Assembly (NCBI RefSeq): GCF_023273875.1
Contig: NZ_CP096882.1
Span: forward strand, 1,798,001-1,862,000
Source of the DNA: Pseudarthrobacter sp. SSS035
Lineage (GTDB): Bacteria > Actinomycetota > Actinomycetes > Actinomycetales > Micrococcaceae
Length of the DNA: 64,000 nt
Direction: 5' to 3'
Each line of letters begins with the position of its first letter. Position 1 is the first letter of the stretch. This document shows, piece after piece, positions 51,516 through 60,642 of this stretch. Under the pieces are notes generated by a model that ran no database searches, was not told the DNA's origin, and saw nothing but the letters and a program-made list of their open reading frames with translations. The translations under genes and the position numbers were made by a program.

Positions 51516-52220
51516 ATGCCGGCATCACCAGCCGCTTCACGAACTGCCACGGAACGCGATCCCGTGCCGCAAACCGGTGCGGCACGGCGCCGCGCGGGGC
51601 GGCCCGCCGCGGCTGTCCTGGACCAGGCGGGCATCACGGCAGCAGCCCTGCGGCTCATCGGCAAGCACGGCTACGACGGTCTCACCATGGCCGCGCTGGC
51701 CCGCTCACTGCACGTGGCGCCGTCGGCCCTTTATAACCATGTGGAATCCAAGCGGGACGTGCTCCTCCTCGTGGAAGACCATTTGACTGCCCTGGTGGAC
51801 GTGACAGCATTCGCGGCGGAACCTTGGGAGTCCGCCGTGCGGAAGTGGGCCTGGAGTTACCGGGACGTCTTCGCGGAGCACACGCCCCTGATTCCCGTCA
51901 TCGCAGTACTTCCCGTCACTGACGCACCGCAGACCCTCGCCATGTATGAGACCGTCAGTGCCGGATTCCGGGCGGCCGGTTTCCCGGAGGAGCGGATCGT
52001 GTCCGCCATCGTAGCCCTGGAATCCTTCATCTTCGGATCCGCCTACGATGTCACGGCCCCAGCCGACATTTTCGATTCCGGCAGCATGGCGGAATCGACG
52101 CCGAGCTTCACGGGTGCCGTCCGGAGCCTGGCCGCGTTGGGGCACGAGAAACCTGCAGACGTGGCGTTCAGCCTGGGGCTTGAGGCCCTTATTGCTGGCT
52201 TCGGGGCGTTACGCGAGTAG
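51516..52220 (+). CDS. TetR family transcriptional regulator
   Basis: 234 residues. After a low-complexity N terminus (~40 residues) the helix-turn-helix reads ITAAALRLIGKHGYDGLTMAALARSLHVAPSALYNHVESKRDVLLLVEDH. The C-terminal all-helical domain (residues ~105-230) resembles the TetR_C group with WAWSYRDVFAEHTPLIPVIAVLPVTDAPQTL. Divergent from the amine oxidase and permease, which it probably represses. Its 3' end overlaps the convergent UPF0158 gene by 12 bases. Confidence 0.9.
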   Translation: MPASPAASRTATERDPVPQTGAARRRAGRPAAAVLDQAGITAAALRLIGKHGYDGLTMAALARSLHVAPSALYNHVESKRDVLLLVEDHLTALVDVTAFAAEPWESAVRKWAWSYRDVFAEHTPLIPVIAVLPVTDAPQTLAMYETVSAGFRAAGFPEERIVSAIVALESFIFGSAYDVTAPADIFDSGSMAESTPSFTGAVRSLAALGHEKPADVAFSLGLEALIAGFGALRE

Positions 52221-52664
52221 GCGCAGGGCGTTTTCAGCCTCATCCTGTTCCACTAAACCAGATGCCGCCAACCACTCTATGGCGCGCCGCCGCATGGCTC
52301 GGTGATGGAAAGAGAACCATCGGGTCTCAAGCTCGGGGAACTCGGCGAGCGTGTTCCTGAAACGCCGGAACGCTCCCTTGCCGTCTATTGCGCGCCACAG
52401 CAGGTCCCTGGCGCGTTCATCCTGCACATCCGCGATGAACGATTCCATGTCGCGGTATGCCTCATGCGGTCTTGTCGGTTCCACCAGGATGGCACCGCCT
52501 GCTTCGAGGTCTTCCTCGGACTCTTCGGCTTCGTCAAGCGAGTCCCTCAGCCAGAGGTTGGTCTTTCCCGTGCGGGGGTCGAACCAGTACCTGGAATCCC
52601 AGTCGGATTGGGATTCGAGGGCTTCTTGGAGCATTTCCAGATCAATTGAGCTCAATGACAGCAT
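52209..52664 (-). CDS. UPF0158 family protein
   Basis: 151 residues from ATG 52664, with GGAGGAG upstream; the longer open frame crosses the tRNA and is rejected. The sequence IDLEMLQEALESQSDWDSRYWFDPRTGKTNLW, followed by an acidic region (EAEESEEDLE) and RDMESFIADVQDERARDLLWRAIDGKGAFRRFRNTL, fits the UPF0158 family. The biochemical role is not known. Confidence 0.88.
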   Translation of the reverse strand: MLSLSSIDLEMLQEALESQSDWDSRYWFDPRTGKTNLWLRDSLDEAEESEEDLEAGGAILVEPTRPHEAYRDMESFIADVQDERARDLLWRAIDGKGAFRRFRNTLAEFPELETRWFSFHHRAMRRRAIEWLAASGLVEQDEAENALRLLA

Positions 52665-52744
52665 GAGCACTCCTCCGGGAGCATGAACAGATGGTGTCGT
52701 TCGCATGCTATACCCACGGTTACGCCCGCGGCATGCCGGATTCA

Positions 52745-52790
52745 GGGCCCAGCGTTTTCGGGGCCCAGCGTTAGGGACCGACCCAGCGTT
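52745..52790. repeat. Threefold CCCAGCGTT repeat downstream of tRNA-Leu
   Basis: GGGCCCAGCGTT occurs at 52745-52756 and 52761-52772, and CCCAGCGTT a third time at 52782-52790, next to the terminator hairpin. Not protein coding. Function unknown. Confidence 0.6.
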
Positions 52791-52794
52791 AAAG

Positions 52795-52828
52795 AAAGGA
52801 ACCCCGGTCCGAAGACCGGGGTTCCTTT
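52795..52828 (-). terminator. Rho-independent-like terminator of tRNA-Leu
   Basis: A 15-bp perfect stem (52795-52809 with 52814-52828) and a CGAA tetraloop, seven bases beyond the tRNA 3' end; on the minus strand the second arm ends in CCTTT and is followed by CTTT. Confidence 0.8.
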
Positions 52829-52835
52829 GATTGCG

Positions 52836-52918
52836 TGCGCGAGGGGGGATTTGAACCCCCACGCCCTTTCGGACACTGGCACCTGAAGCCAGCGCGTCTG
52901 CCGTTCCGCCACTCGCGC
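52836..52918 (-). tRNA. tRNA-Leu (anticodon CAG)
   Basis: 83 bases on the minus strand. Acceptor stem GCGCGAG/CTCGCGC with discriminator A. D-arm GGCGGAAC-GGCAGAC; anticodon stem CTGGC/GCCAG with loop TTCAGGT giving CAG (reads CUG). Extended variable arm (TGTCCGAAAGGGCGT) as in class II tRNAs; T-arm GGGGGTTCAAATCCCCC. CCA is not encoded. Confidence 0.95.
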
Positions 52919-53249
52919 GCAACTTCTTTTCCATGAATTACGGCCGGTTTCCCGGATCCGCAACCTTGTAAAAGCAGCGAGATCAAGCATAACGGACATC
53001 GACGGCAAAACACCAATTGAGCCCCGGGAGTGGTCAAATTCAACGCCGGGAGGGGGCCGGCAGGGAACCCCTAGCGAACTTTTCCGGGGGCCCGGCCGTT
53101 GTGGATTAAGGTCATTCACAGGCCTGCCCAGTAGTATCTGATGTAGTAGTGCCTGCCACTGCCAGGCAGGCCGCTGGGTTCTGAACTGCATTGTTGGCTG
53201 AGTTCTGGAACGAAAACTGCCCCGCAGTCGGGGGGAAAGGAGAAGGACC

Positions 53250-53993
53250 ATGGGATTGCTGGACAAGGTCGAGCGCGGCATCGAAAAAGCCGTCCGCGGT
53301 GTCTTCTCCACCGGTTCGCGCGCCCAGGTTGAACCTGTGGAAATCGCCAGCCGGCTCCGCCGCGAGGTGGACAACAAAGCCCTCACCATCGCCGCCGGCC
53401 GCACACTGGCCCCCAATGTCTTCGACGTCCAACTCAGTGACGACGACTTCAGGAGGGCACAGGACTGGGGCACGCCGCTGGCGGAAGAACTCTGCGACGT
53501 CGTCATCAACCACGTCCGCAGCCAGGGCTACACCCTGCAGGGCTCGGTGCGGATCTCTTTCCGCCGTTCCGAGGAGCTGCGCGCTGGGGACTTCGAAATC
53601 GTCTCCTCCACTGAGAAGTCCAAAGCCGGACCCGGAGTCTCCTCGGCCAGGCCCAACATGCCGGCAGCCCCGAGCCGCCCGCCCGTACGGCTGCAGCCCG
53701 TCCTGGACATCGACGGCCAGCGCTACTCCCTCAATGCCCCCTCCATCGTCCTGGGCCGGTCCTCCGAGGCCGACATCCTGATTGACGACACCGGCGTCTC
53801 GCGCCGCCACCTCGAGATCCGCACCGCCAGCGGCGTCACCAGCGCTGTGGACCTCGGCTCCACTAACGGCAGCTACGTCAACGGCCATAAACTGGCAGGC
53901 AGCACCGAACTGACCGACGGCTCCACCATCACAATGGGACGGACAAAGATCATCTTCCGCCTGCTTCCCGCCAACCCTGGGGGCCGCCCATGA
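53250..53993 (+). CDS. fhaA: FhaA: DUF3662 and FHA domain protein
   Basis: 247 residues. N-terminal DUF3662 domain (residues ~1-115; MGLLDKVERGIEKAVRGVFS...AQVEPVEIASRLRREVDN), a Pro/Ser/Arg linker, and a C-terminal FHA domain (residues ~165-240; IVLGRSSEADILIDDTGVSRRHLEIR ... DLGSTNGSYVNG) that binds phosphothreonine. In actinobacteria FhaA links kinase PknB signalling to cell-wall assembly through MviN. First gene of the division/cell-wall kinase operon, preceded by a GGGGGAAAGGAG ribosome-binding region. Confidence 0.94.
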   Translation: MGLLDKVERGIEKAVRGVFSTGSRAQVEPVEIASRLRREVDNKALTIAAGRTLAPNVFDVQLSDDDFRRAQDWGTPLAEELCDVVINHVRSQGYTLQGSVRISFRRSEELRAGDFEIVSSTEKSKAGPGVSSARPNMPAAPSRPPVRLQPVLDIDGQRYSLNAPSIVLGRSSEADILIDDTGVSRRHLEIRTASGVTSAVDLGSTNGSYVNGHKLAGSTELTDGSTITMGRTKIIFRLLPANPGGRP

Positions 53994-54472
53994 GCGACCT
54001 GACCATCACTGCCCTGCGGTTTGGGTTCCTAATCCTGCTCTGGGTCCTCATCTTCAGCATCGTTTCGGCCATGCGCCGGGACCTGATGGTGGGCCGCAAA
54101 GCCGCCGCCGGAACCCCCACCGCCCGTCAGGTCCGCAAAAACCCGGAACTGGCCGAGGCTCCGCCGCAGCCGCTCAAGCAGCAGGCCCACCAACTGGTGG
54201 TCACCGAAGGCCCGCTCAAGGGAACCACCATCCCCCTGGCCGCCAGCCCCATCCTGTTGGGCCGCGCTCAGGAAGCCACACTGGTACTTGAGGACGACTA
54301 CGCCTCCGGCCGCCACGCGCGGTTGTTCCCGCAAGGCAGTCGATGGTTCATCGAGGATCTTGGCTCCACTAACGGCACCTACCTGGCCGACCAGCAACTT
54401 ACCCGGGCTCTGCCCGTTGAGCTTGGTGTACCCGTGAGGATCGGCAAGACGGTCATCGAATTGAGGCCGTAG
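53990..54472 (+). CDS. fhaB: FhaB: membrane-anchored FHA domain protein
   Basis: 160 residues. One N-terminal membrane span (ALRFGFLILLWVLIFSIVSAMRRDL) and a C-terminal FHA domain (residues ~75-155; ILLGRAQEATLVLEDDYASGRHARLF, DLGSTNGTYLADQ). It binds phosphorylated partners of the PknA/PknB kinases at the membrane. Its ATG overlaps the fhaA stop by four bases. Confidence 0.93.
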   Translation: MSDLTITALRFGFLILLWVLIFSIVSAMRRDLMVGRKAAAGTPTARQVRKNPELAEAPPQPLKQQAHQLVVTEGPLKGTTIPLAASPILLGRAQEATLVLEDDYASGRHARLFPQGSRWFIEDLGSTNGTYLADQQLTRALPVELGVPVRIGKTVIELRP

Positions 54473-54474
54473 CC

Positions 54475-56112
54475 ATGGCCGCTGACATTCCCGCCGGCGG
54501 GGCCGCACCCGTCCAGCGGCCCCTCATCATGCGCTATGCCGCACGCTCGGATGTGGGACGCATCCGGGCCAAGAATGATGACTCGGCGTACGTCGGCCGC
54601 CATTTGGCAGTGGTCGCGGACGGCATGGGTGGCCACGCGGGCGGCGATGTTGCCTCCGCCGCCACCGTGCTGGACATGCTGCACCTGGACCACGGCGACT
54701 ACGACGGCGACGCCGGCACGGTCCTCGCCGACGAGATCCAGACGGCCAACTCCCTGCTATCGGAGCTGGTGCACATCAACCCCAAGCTCGCCGGCATGGG
54801 CACCACCGTCACATCCCTGCTGCTCGCCGAGGGCAAGCTGCACTTCGCGCATATCGGCGACTCCCGGGCGTACCGCCTGCGTGATGGCGAGTTTGAACAG
54901 GTCAGCGTGGACCACACGTTCGTCCAGCGGCTGATCGATGAGGGCCGGCTCCGGCCCGAAGAGGCCGAAACCCACCCGCACAAAAACGTCCTCATGCGTG
55001 TTCTAGGTGACGTCGACGCCAGCCCCGAGCTGGATCTGGACACTCTGGACGTCAAACCCGGGGAGCGCTGGTTGTTGTGCTCGGACGGGCTCAACTATGT
55101 GGCCGGACATGTGGTGGAGCGGACCGTCCGCGAGACAAAAGATCTGCGTGAGTGCGTCGAAACCCTGGTTAACCTGACTCTGGAAGCCGGCTCACCGGAC
55201 AACGTCACCGTGGTCATGGTGGAAATCACCGAGGAAACGTCCGACGACGTCAGTACCGCCGCCGTCGACATCATCCCTTTGCAGCTGCTCACCGAAGCCC
55301 CCGCCGCGGCCAGCGACGCCGCCAGCGCTTCACCGGACCCCGAGGCGGCCGACGACGAAAAGCCCGCCGCCGACAAAGCCCCCGAAAAGCCAGCTGCCGC
55401 AGAACCGCCGCACTCCACCGACCCCCGTCTCGGCGAGCACCTTTCGGCCGAAGTGCTGCGGCAGGAACTCGCATCGCGCCCGCACGAACTGGTCGGTGCT
55501 GCGGCCACCGCGGCCGAGTCGGGCTCGATTCCCACCATCGCCGGCCGTACCGTGGCCCGGCGGGCCGCCACCGTCCTGACACACAAGGCCGACGCGCCCG
55601 TTGCGGAGGTAGATGACGTCCTGGGGCGGCCCAAACCCCGCCGCTGGGTCACCATGTCCATCGCCGCGTCAGTGCTGCTGGTGCTGACAGTGGGCCTCTG
55701 GCTCGGCTATGCCTGGACCCAGACCCGCTACTACATCGGAGAATTCGATTCCCGTGTGGCCATCTACAACGGTGTGTCCCAGCGGCTCGGCCCACTCCAG
55801 CTTTCAACCCTCGAAGCCGTAACAGAGATCCGGATGGATTCCTTGCCCCAGTTCTCCCAGCAGCGCGTCCGGCAGACAGTTCCCGCGCGTGACCTCTACG
55901 ACGCCCAGCGGATCGTGAAGAACCTCGAAGGCACCGGCACCATTGCTCCGCCGGATGAGTGTTTGACCCCCTCGCCCACTCCGGCGCCAACAACTGCGCC
56001 CGCTGCAACACCCACCGCGCCTGCCCCATCGCCGGACCCAGCCGCTCCGGCGGCGGCACCTGCCCCGGCCGCCTCACCCACCCCCACTGCGGTCTGTGAG
56101 GGGGGCCAGTGA
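54475..56112 (+). CDS. pstP: PstP/PPP: PP2C-type Ser/Thr protein phosphatase
   Basis: 545 residues. Cytosolic PP2C catalytic domain (residues ~15-255) with metal-binding DGMGGHAGGDVAS, GMGTTVTSLLL, IGDSRAYRL, and SPDNVTVVMVEI. A long acidic/Ala-Pro linker (residues ~260-385) precedes one membrane span (WVTMSIAASVLLVLTVGLWLGYAW). An external domain (~430-500) ends in a Pro/Ala/Thr-rich tail. It reverses PknA/PknB phosphorylation. ATG two bases after the fhaB stop. Confidence 0.94.
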   Translation: MAADIPAGGAAPVQRPLIMRYAARSDVGRIRAKNDDSAYVGRHLAVVADGMGGHAGGDVASAATVLDMLHLDHGDYDGDAGTVLADEIQTANSLLSELVHINPKLAGMGTTVTSLLLAEGKLHFAHIGDSRAYRLRDGEFEQVSVDHTFVQRLIDEGRLRPEEAETHPHKNVLMRVLGDVDASPELDLDTLDVKPGERWLLCSDGLNYVAGHVVERTVRETKDLRECVETLVNLTLEAGSPDNVTVVMVEITEETSDDVSTAAVDIIPLQLLTEAPAAASDAASASPDPEAADDEKPAADKAPEKPAAAEPPHSTDPRLGEHLSAEVLRQELASRPHELVGAAATAAESGSIPTIAGRTVARRAATVLTHKADAPVAEVDDVLGRPKPRRWVTMSIAASVLLVLTVGLWLGYAWTQTRYYIGEFDSRVAIYNGVSQRLGPLQLSTLEAVTEIRMDSLPQFSQQRVRQTVPARDLYDAQRIVKNLEGTGTIAPPDECLTPSPTPAPTTAPAATPTAPAPSPDPAAPAAAPAPAASPTPTAVCEGGQ

Positions 56113-57497
56113 GCCAGCTCAGCACCATCCCCAAGCCCCGGCGCAACGTGGAACTGTTGCTGCTGGTCCTTGCCCTGTCTGTGGGCATCGGCGCCAACAT
56201 GCTGGTGGGCGTTGACCAGGCGAAGGCGTTCGACTCCGATTTCTGGTTCCAGTCCAGCCTCCTCGCGGTGGCCGCACTGGTCTTCCACGTGGTCCTGCGG
56301 ATCCGGGCAAAATATGCCGATCCGGTAATGCTTCCTTTGGTGGTGGCACTCAACGGCTTGGGTCTCGCGATGATCCACCGCCTTGACGCCCCAGGTGAGG
56401 ACACCGGCAACAACCAGCTGCGCTGGACCCTGATCGCCATGGCCGTGGCCATTGGCGTGATCTGGTTCCTCAAGGACCACCGGGTGCTGCGCCGCTTCAC
56501 CTACATCTCGCTGGCTGTGAGCGCGCTTCTGCTGATTCTTCCGCTGGTGCCCGGCATCTCGGCCGGCGAAATCCTGGGGGCCCGGGTCTGGATCCGGGTG
56601 GGTCCCATGACGTTCCAGCCGGGTGAGATCGCCAAGATCACCCTCGCTATATTCTTCGCCGGTTATCTTTCCTCCAACCGCGACCTCATTCTGCTGGCCG
56701 GCCGCAAGATCGGCCCGCTGCAGTTCCCCCGGTTCAAGGACATGGGGCCCATGATCACCGCCTGGCTGGTGAGCATCGGCGTGTTGATCTTTCAGCGCGA
56801 CCTCGGGTCTTCCGTGCTGTTCTTTGGCCTGTTCATCGTGATGATCTACGTGGCCACCAGCCGTATCAGCTGGGTCGTCATTGGCTTGGGCCTCATCCTG
56901 GGTGGCGGCTTCGTGGCAGCCCAGGTGTTTTCCCATGTCGAAGTCCGCATCTACGGCTGGCTGAACGCCTTCAGCCCAGACGTGTACGAGACCGGCAGCC
57001 GGCAAGTCATCGAGGGACTCTTCGGCATGGCCAACGGCGGCCTGGTGGGTACCGGCCTGGGCCAGGGCCGGCCGGACCTCGTCCCCTTCGCCAACAGCGA
57101 CATGATCATCGCGTCCATCGGCGAGGAGCTGGGCCTGATCGGACTGTTCGCCGTCGTTATGTTGTACCTGCTGCTGTTCACCCGCGGTTTCCGGGCGGCC
57201 CTCGGCACCCGGGATGCCTTTGGGAAACTGCTTGCCTGCGGACTTTCCTTTGCCATCGCCCTTCAGTGCTTCGTGGTGATCGGTGGAGTCACACGACTGA
57301 TCCCGCTGACCGGTTTGACCACACCGTTCCTCGCCGCCGGCGGTTCGTCGCTGCTGGCCAACTGGATAATCGTGGGCCTGCTCCTGCTGATCTCCCATAC
57401 GGCGCGGGGACCAGTGGACACCACACCACTTCCTCCCGGCGGCGCTGCGGAACCTGCAGGAATTGATACTCCCACCGAGGCGGTGAAACAAGCGTGA
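56109..57497 (+). CDS. rodA: FtsW/RodA/SpoVE-type cell-wall glycosyltransferase (RodA)
   Basis: 462 residues, about 12 membrane spans, starting at GTG 56109 overlapping the pstP stop. SEDS-family signatures are ISAGEILGARVWIRVGPMTFQPGEIAKITLAIFFAGYL, FQRDLGSSVLFFGLFIVMIYVAT, and GVTRLIPLTGLTTPFLAAGGSSLLANW near residue 395. It polymerises lipid II into glycan strands, paired with the class B penicillin-binding protein encoded next. Confidence 0.95.
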   Translation: MSQLSTIPKPRRNVELLLLVLALSVGIGANMLVGVDQAKAFDSDFWFQSSLLAVAALVFHVVLRIRAKYADPVMLPLVVALNGLGLAMIHRLDAPGEDTGNNQLRWTLIAMAVAIGVIWFLKDHRVLRRFTYISLAVSALLLILPLVPGISAGEILGARVWIRVGPMTFQPGEIAKITLAIFFAGYLSSNRDLILLAGRKIGPLQFPRFKDMGPMITAWLVSIGVLIFQRDLGSSVLFFGLFIVMIYVATSRISWVVIGLGLILGGGFVAAQVFSHVEVRIYGWLNAFSPDVYETGSRQVIEGLFGMANGGLVGTGLGQGRPDLVPFANSDMIIASIGEELGLIGLFAVVMLYLLLFTRGFRAALGTRDAFGKLLACGLSFAIALQCFVVIGGVTRLIPLTGLTTPFLAAGGSSLLANWIIVGLLLLISHTARGPVDTTPLPPGGAAEPAGIDTPTEAVKQA

Positions 57498-58954
57498 ACC
57501 AAGCAATCCGTAATTCCTGGGTGGCAGCCATCGCCATGTTCGCCCTGATCTTCGGCGCCATCAGCTTCGTCCAGGTGGTGGGTGCAGATGACCTCAAGGA
57601 CAACCCCCTGAACCAGCGCGCCATTCTGCAGACTTACTGCAACGACCGCGGCTCCATCATCGTGGGCGGGGACACTGTGGCCGAATCGGTGGAAGGCACC
57701 TCGGAGGTCTGCCAGTTCCAGCGGACCTACGCGCAGCCGGCACTGTACGCAGGCCTCACCGGGTACTTCTCGCAGAGCTACGGTGCCACCGGCCTGGAAG
57801 TGGCCATGAACGGCCAGCTGACCGGCAGCTCAGACCAGCAGTTCTTTGACCGGATCGGCCAGCTGTTCCTGGGTAACCAGCCGAAGGGCGCCTCTGTGGA
57901 ACTCACCATCGATCCCGCCATCCAGAGGCTCGCGTACGACCTCATCCCGGATGGCCAGCGTGGGTCCATCGTGGTCACCAACCCCAAGACCGGTGCCATC
58001 CTGGCCATGGTGTCCAAGCCGTCCTATGACCCCAACCTGATCGCCACCCAGGACCGCGCCGCCGAGGAAGCCAACATCAATGAGCTGGTCAAGGTCCCCG
58101 GGATCAACCTGAACCAGAATGTGAGCGGCCCCACGGGAGAACTGCTCGCGCCGGGATCGGTGTTCAAGCTCGTGGATACGGCAGCGGCCCTCGCATCCGG
58201 GAAGTACAACAAGGACAGCGTGCTCCCCAACCCGGCCGAGATGCCGTTCCCGGGGATCCAGTACAAACTCCCGAACTACGCCGGAGGCAACTGCTACACC
58301 CAGGACAAGGCCAGCTTTGCCTTCGCCCTGCAGCAATCCTGCAACACGCCGTTCGCCAGCATTGCCCTCGACCTAGGCCGCGACGCCATCGCCGAGCAGG
58401 CGGCGAAATTCGGCTTCGGCGAGGATCAGGGCGACCAGCTCAAGCTCGCCTACGCCAGGGGCAGCGGATTCCCCGATGACCTGGACGGGCCAGGCCTGGC
58501 CCAGTCCGCCATCGGCCAGAAGGACGTGCGCGCCACTCCGCTGCAAATCGCCTTGATGACCTCGGCCATCGCCAACAACGGCGTCCAGATGAGCCCCAGC
58601 CTGGTCAAGACCGTGCGGTCCCCGGACCTCAGGGTCATTGACGAGCCCCAGCCTGAAGCGCTCCGGACGTCCACCACCCCGGAAATTGCCCGGCAGATCA
58701 CCGAGTGGATGACCAGTGCGGTGAGCCAGGGCATAGCCCGCGGGGCGGCCGTCCCCGGTGTCCAAGTGGCCGGCAAGACCGGAACCGCTGAACTGGGCAA
58801 CGGCCTGAACAACTCATGGTTCACCGGGTTTGCCCCGGCGAACAACCCGGAGGTGAGTGTCACCATCGTCATGGAAGGCGTAGACATCACCACCGGCGCA
58901 CAGCTAACCAGTCCGAACGCGAAGAAGATTTTTGAGGCGGTGTTGAATAAGTGA
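57494..58954 (+). CDS. pbpA: PbpA: class B penicillin-binding protein (transpeptidase)
   Basis: 486 residues. N-terminal membrane anchor (SWVAAIAMFALIFGAISFVQVV). Transpeptidase domain with the active-site SxxK at S222-K225 (PGSVFKL), SxN at S282-N284 (QSCNTPF) and KTG at K428-G430 (AGKTGTAEL). It crosslinks peptidoglycan as the partner of RodA. The GTG overlaps the rodA stop. Confidence 0.95.
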   Translation: MNQAIRNSWVAAIAMFALIFGAISFVQVVGADDLKDNPLNQRAILQTYCNDRGSIIVGGDTVAESVEGTSEVCQFQRTYAQPALYAGLTGYFSQSYGATGLEVAMNGQLTGSSDQQFFDRIGQLFLGNQPKGASVELTIDPAIQRLAYDLIPDGQRGSIVVTNPKTGAILAMVSKPSYDPNLIATQDRAAEEANINELVKVPGINLNQNVSGPTGELLAPGSVFKLVDTAAALASGKYNKDSVLPNPAEMPFPGIQYKLPNYAGGNCYTQDKASFAFALQQSCNTPFASIALDLGRDAIAEQAAKFGFGEDQGDQLKLAYARGSGFPDDLDGPGLAQSAIGQKDVRATPLQIALMTSAIANNGVQMSPSLVKTVRSPDLRVIDEPQPEALRTSTTPEIARQITEWMTSAVSQGIARGAAVPGVQVAGKTGTAELGNGLNNSWFTGFAPANNPEVSVTIVMEGVDITTGAQLTSPNAKKIFEAVLNK

Positions 58955-60627
58955 GGCCTACAACAGGAATCACCCTCGGCGGCAGATTCCAGCTGACCAC
59001 GCGGATTGCGATCGGCGGGATGGGAGAGGTCTGGAAGGCCAAGGACCAGGTCCTGGGCCGCGTTGTCGCCATCAAGGTGCTCAAGGAGGAATACACCGGG
59101 GACCCCGGTTTCCTCCAGCGGTTCCGCGCCGAGGCACGCCACACCGCACTGCTGAACCACGTGGGCATCGCCAACGTCTTTGACTACGGCGAGGAGGATG
59201 GCTCCGCCTACCTGGTCATGGAGCTCGTTCCGGGCCAGCCGCTGAGCAGCATCATCGAGCACGAGCAGGTGCTGTCCCCGGACCGGACGCTGTCCATGAT
59301 GGCGCAGACCGCGCGCGCGCTTTCCGTCGCCCACGCCCAGGGGCTGGTCCACCGCGACATCAAGCCGGGCAACCTGCTGATCACCCCCGACGGCCGGGTC
59401 AAGGTCACCGACTTCGGCATCGCCCGCCTGGCCGACCAGGTCCCGTTGACGCAGACGGGCCAGGTGATGGGCACAGCCCAATACCTCGCCCCCGAGCAGG
59501 CCACCGGCCAGACCGCTACCGGCGCCTCGGACATCTACTCACTCGGCGTGATCGGCTACGAGTGCCTCACCGGGCACCGGCCCTTCTCCGGCGAATCCCA
59601 GATCGCCATTGCCCTGGCCCAGGTCAACGACGCCCCGCCGCCGCTTCCGGAGACCCTGCCCAAACCGGTCCGCGCGCTCCTGATGTCCATGCTGGCCAAG
59701 GACCCCAAGAACCGCCCGGCCAACGCCATCAAACTGTCCGAAGCCGCCGAGGCCATCCGCAACGGCGATATTGACGCCGCGCACGCAGCGGTTCCCGGCA
59801 TGCTGCTCTTCGAGGCAACCACGGGCCCCATTACCGCGCCGGTGGACATTGCCACCGCCCCCACCGGCGTCATTGCCCAGAAGGACAGCAACACGACGTC
59901 GACGTCCGCACTGCCCGTGCTGGGTGCCGCTGCCGGTGGAGCTGCAGTCGGCGCCGCCGCCGCGGGCGCAGCCACTGGAGCCGGGAGCACGCTTTCGCGT
60001 GCGGACGCCCTTGCCGCGGAGCGCAGCTGGGTGCAGGAGGAAGAAAAGTACGACGACGAACCGGAGGACGAGCCCCAGCGTCGCGGCCGGAGCCCCTGGA
60101 CTTGGCCACTGGTCGCCCTGATCGTGCTGGTCCTATTCGCGCTGGTGGGCTTCTTCCTGACGCAGCAGGGGATTTTTAACCCGTCCGGCACCGTCACGAA
60201 CTCGGCTTCCAGCAACCCGCCGTCCACCAGCCCCAGCCCGTCAAAAACCTCGGCGTCCGCTACGCCTACCCCCACTCGGACCACCGACGCGCCCACGCCG
60301 ACGCCCACCCCCACCACGGTGGACATCATTTCGGCGGCCTACCTCGGGAAGGACTACCGTCAGGTCCAGGGTTCGCTGGAAACCATGGGCCTGTCCGTCC
60401 GGGTCATCCCGCAGCAGAGTACCTCCGCCGCCGGAACGGTGTTGCAGGTCAACCCCACCGGCACCGTGCCCAAGGGGGCTGAAGTGACCGTGACCTACGC
60501 CGTCCCGGTCCCGGCCAGCACGCCAACCGCTCCGCCGTCCACGCCGGCCTCCGCTGCACCAACGTCCACCCTCCCCAAATGCAACCCCGGCCAGCTGCCG
60601 GGATTGCCTCCTACCTGCGCGCCGTAG
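58951..60627 (+). CDS. pknA: PknA: transmembrane Ser/Thr protein kinase with one PASTA domain
   Basis: 558 residues. Kinase domain (residues ~10-275) with Gly loop (IGGMGEV, ~21-27), ATP Lys K42, HRD at 134-136 (D136) and DFG at 154-156. A Gly/Ala/Ser-rich region (320-355), membrane span (LVALIVLVLFALVGFFLTQQG), Ser/Pro/Thr-rich tract, and one extracellular PASTA-like repeat (AYLGKDYRQVQGSLETMGLSVRVIPQQ) follow. M. tuberculosis PknA has none, so this is a different architecture. The GTG overlaps the pbpA stop. Confidence 0.93.
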   Translation: MRPTTGITLGGRFQLTTRIAIGGMGEVWKAKDQVLGRVVAIKVLKEEYTGDPGFLQRFRAEARHTALLNHVGIANVFDYGEEDGSAYLVMELVPGQPLSSIIEHEQVLSPDRTLSMMAQTARALSVAHAQGLVHRDIKPGNLLITPDGRVKVTDFGIARLADQVPLTQTGQVMGTAQYLAPEQATGQTATGASDIYSLGVIGYECLTGHRPFSGESQIAIALAQVNDAPPPLPETLPKPVRALLMSMLAKDPKNRPANAIKLSEAAEAIRNGDIDAAHAAVPGMLLFEATTGPITAPVDIATAPTGVIAQKDSNTTSTSALPVLGAAAGGAAVGAAAAGAATGAGSTLSRADALAAERSWVQEEEKYDDEPEDEPQRRGRSPWTWPLVALIVLVLFALVGFFLTQQGIFNPSGTVTNSASSNPPSTSPSPSKTSASATPTPTRTTDAPTPTPTPTTVDIISAAYLGKDYRQVQGSLETMGLSVRVIPQQSTSAAGTVLQVNPTGTVPKGAEVTVTYAVPVPASTPTAPPSTPASAAPTSTLPKCNPGQLPGLPPTCAP

Positions 60628-60642
60628 CGTTCGGGATTGACA

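Noticed and set aside
55896..57506. 536-residue open frame on the minus strand opposite rodA
   Set aside because: Gln/His/Asp-rich, low-complexity translation typical of the antisense of a high-GC gene; rodA on the plus strand has clear family motifs.
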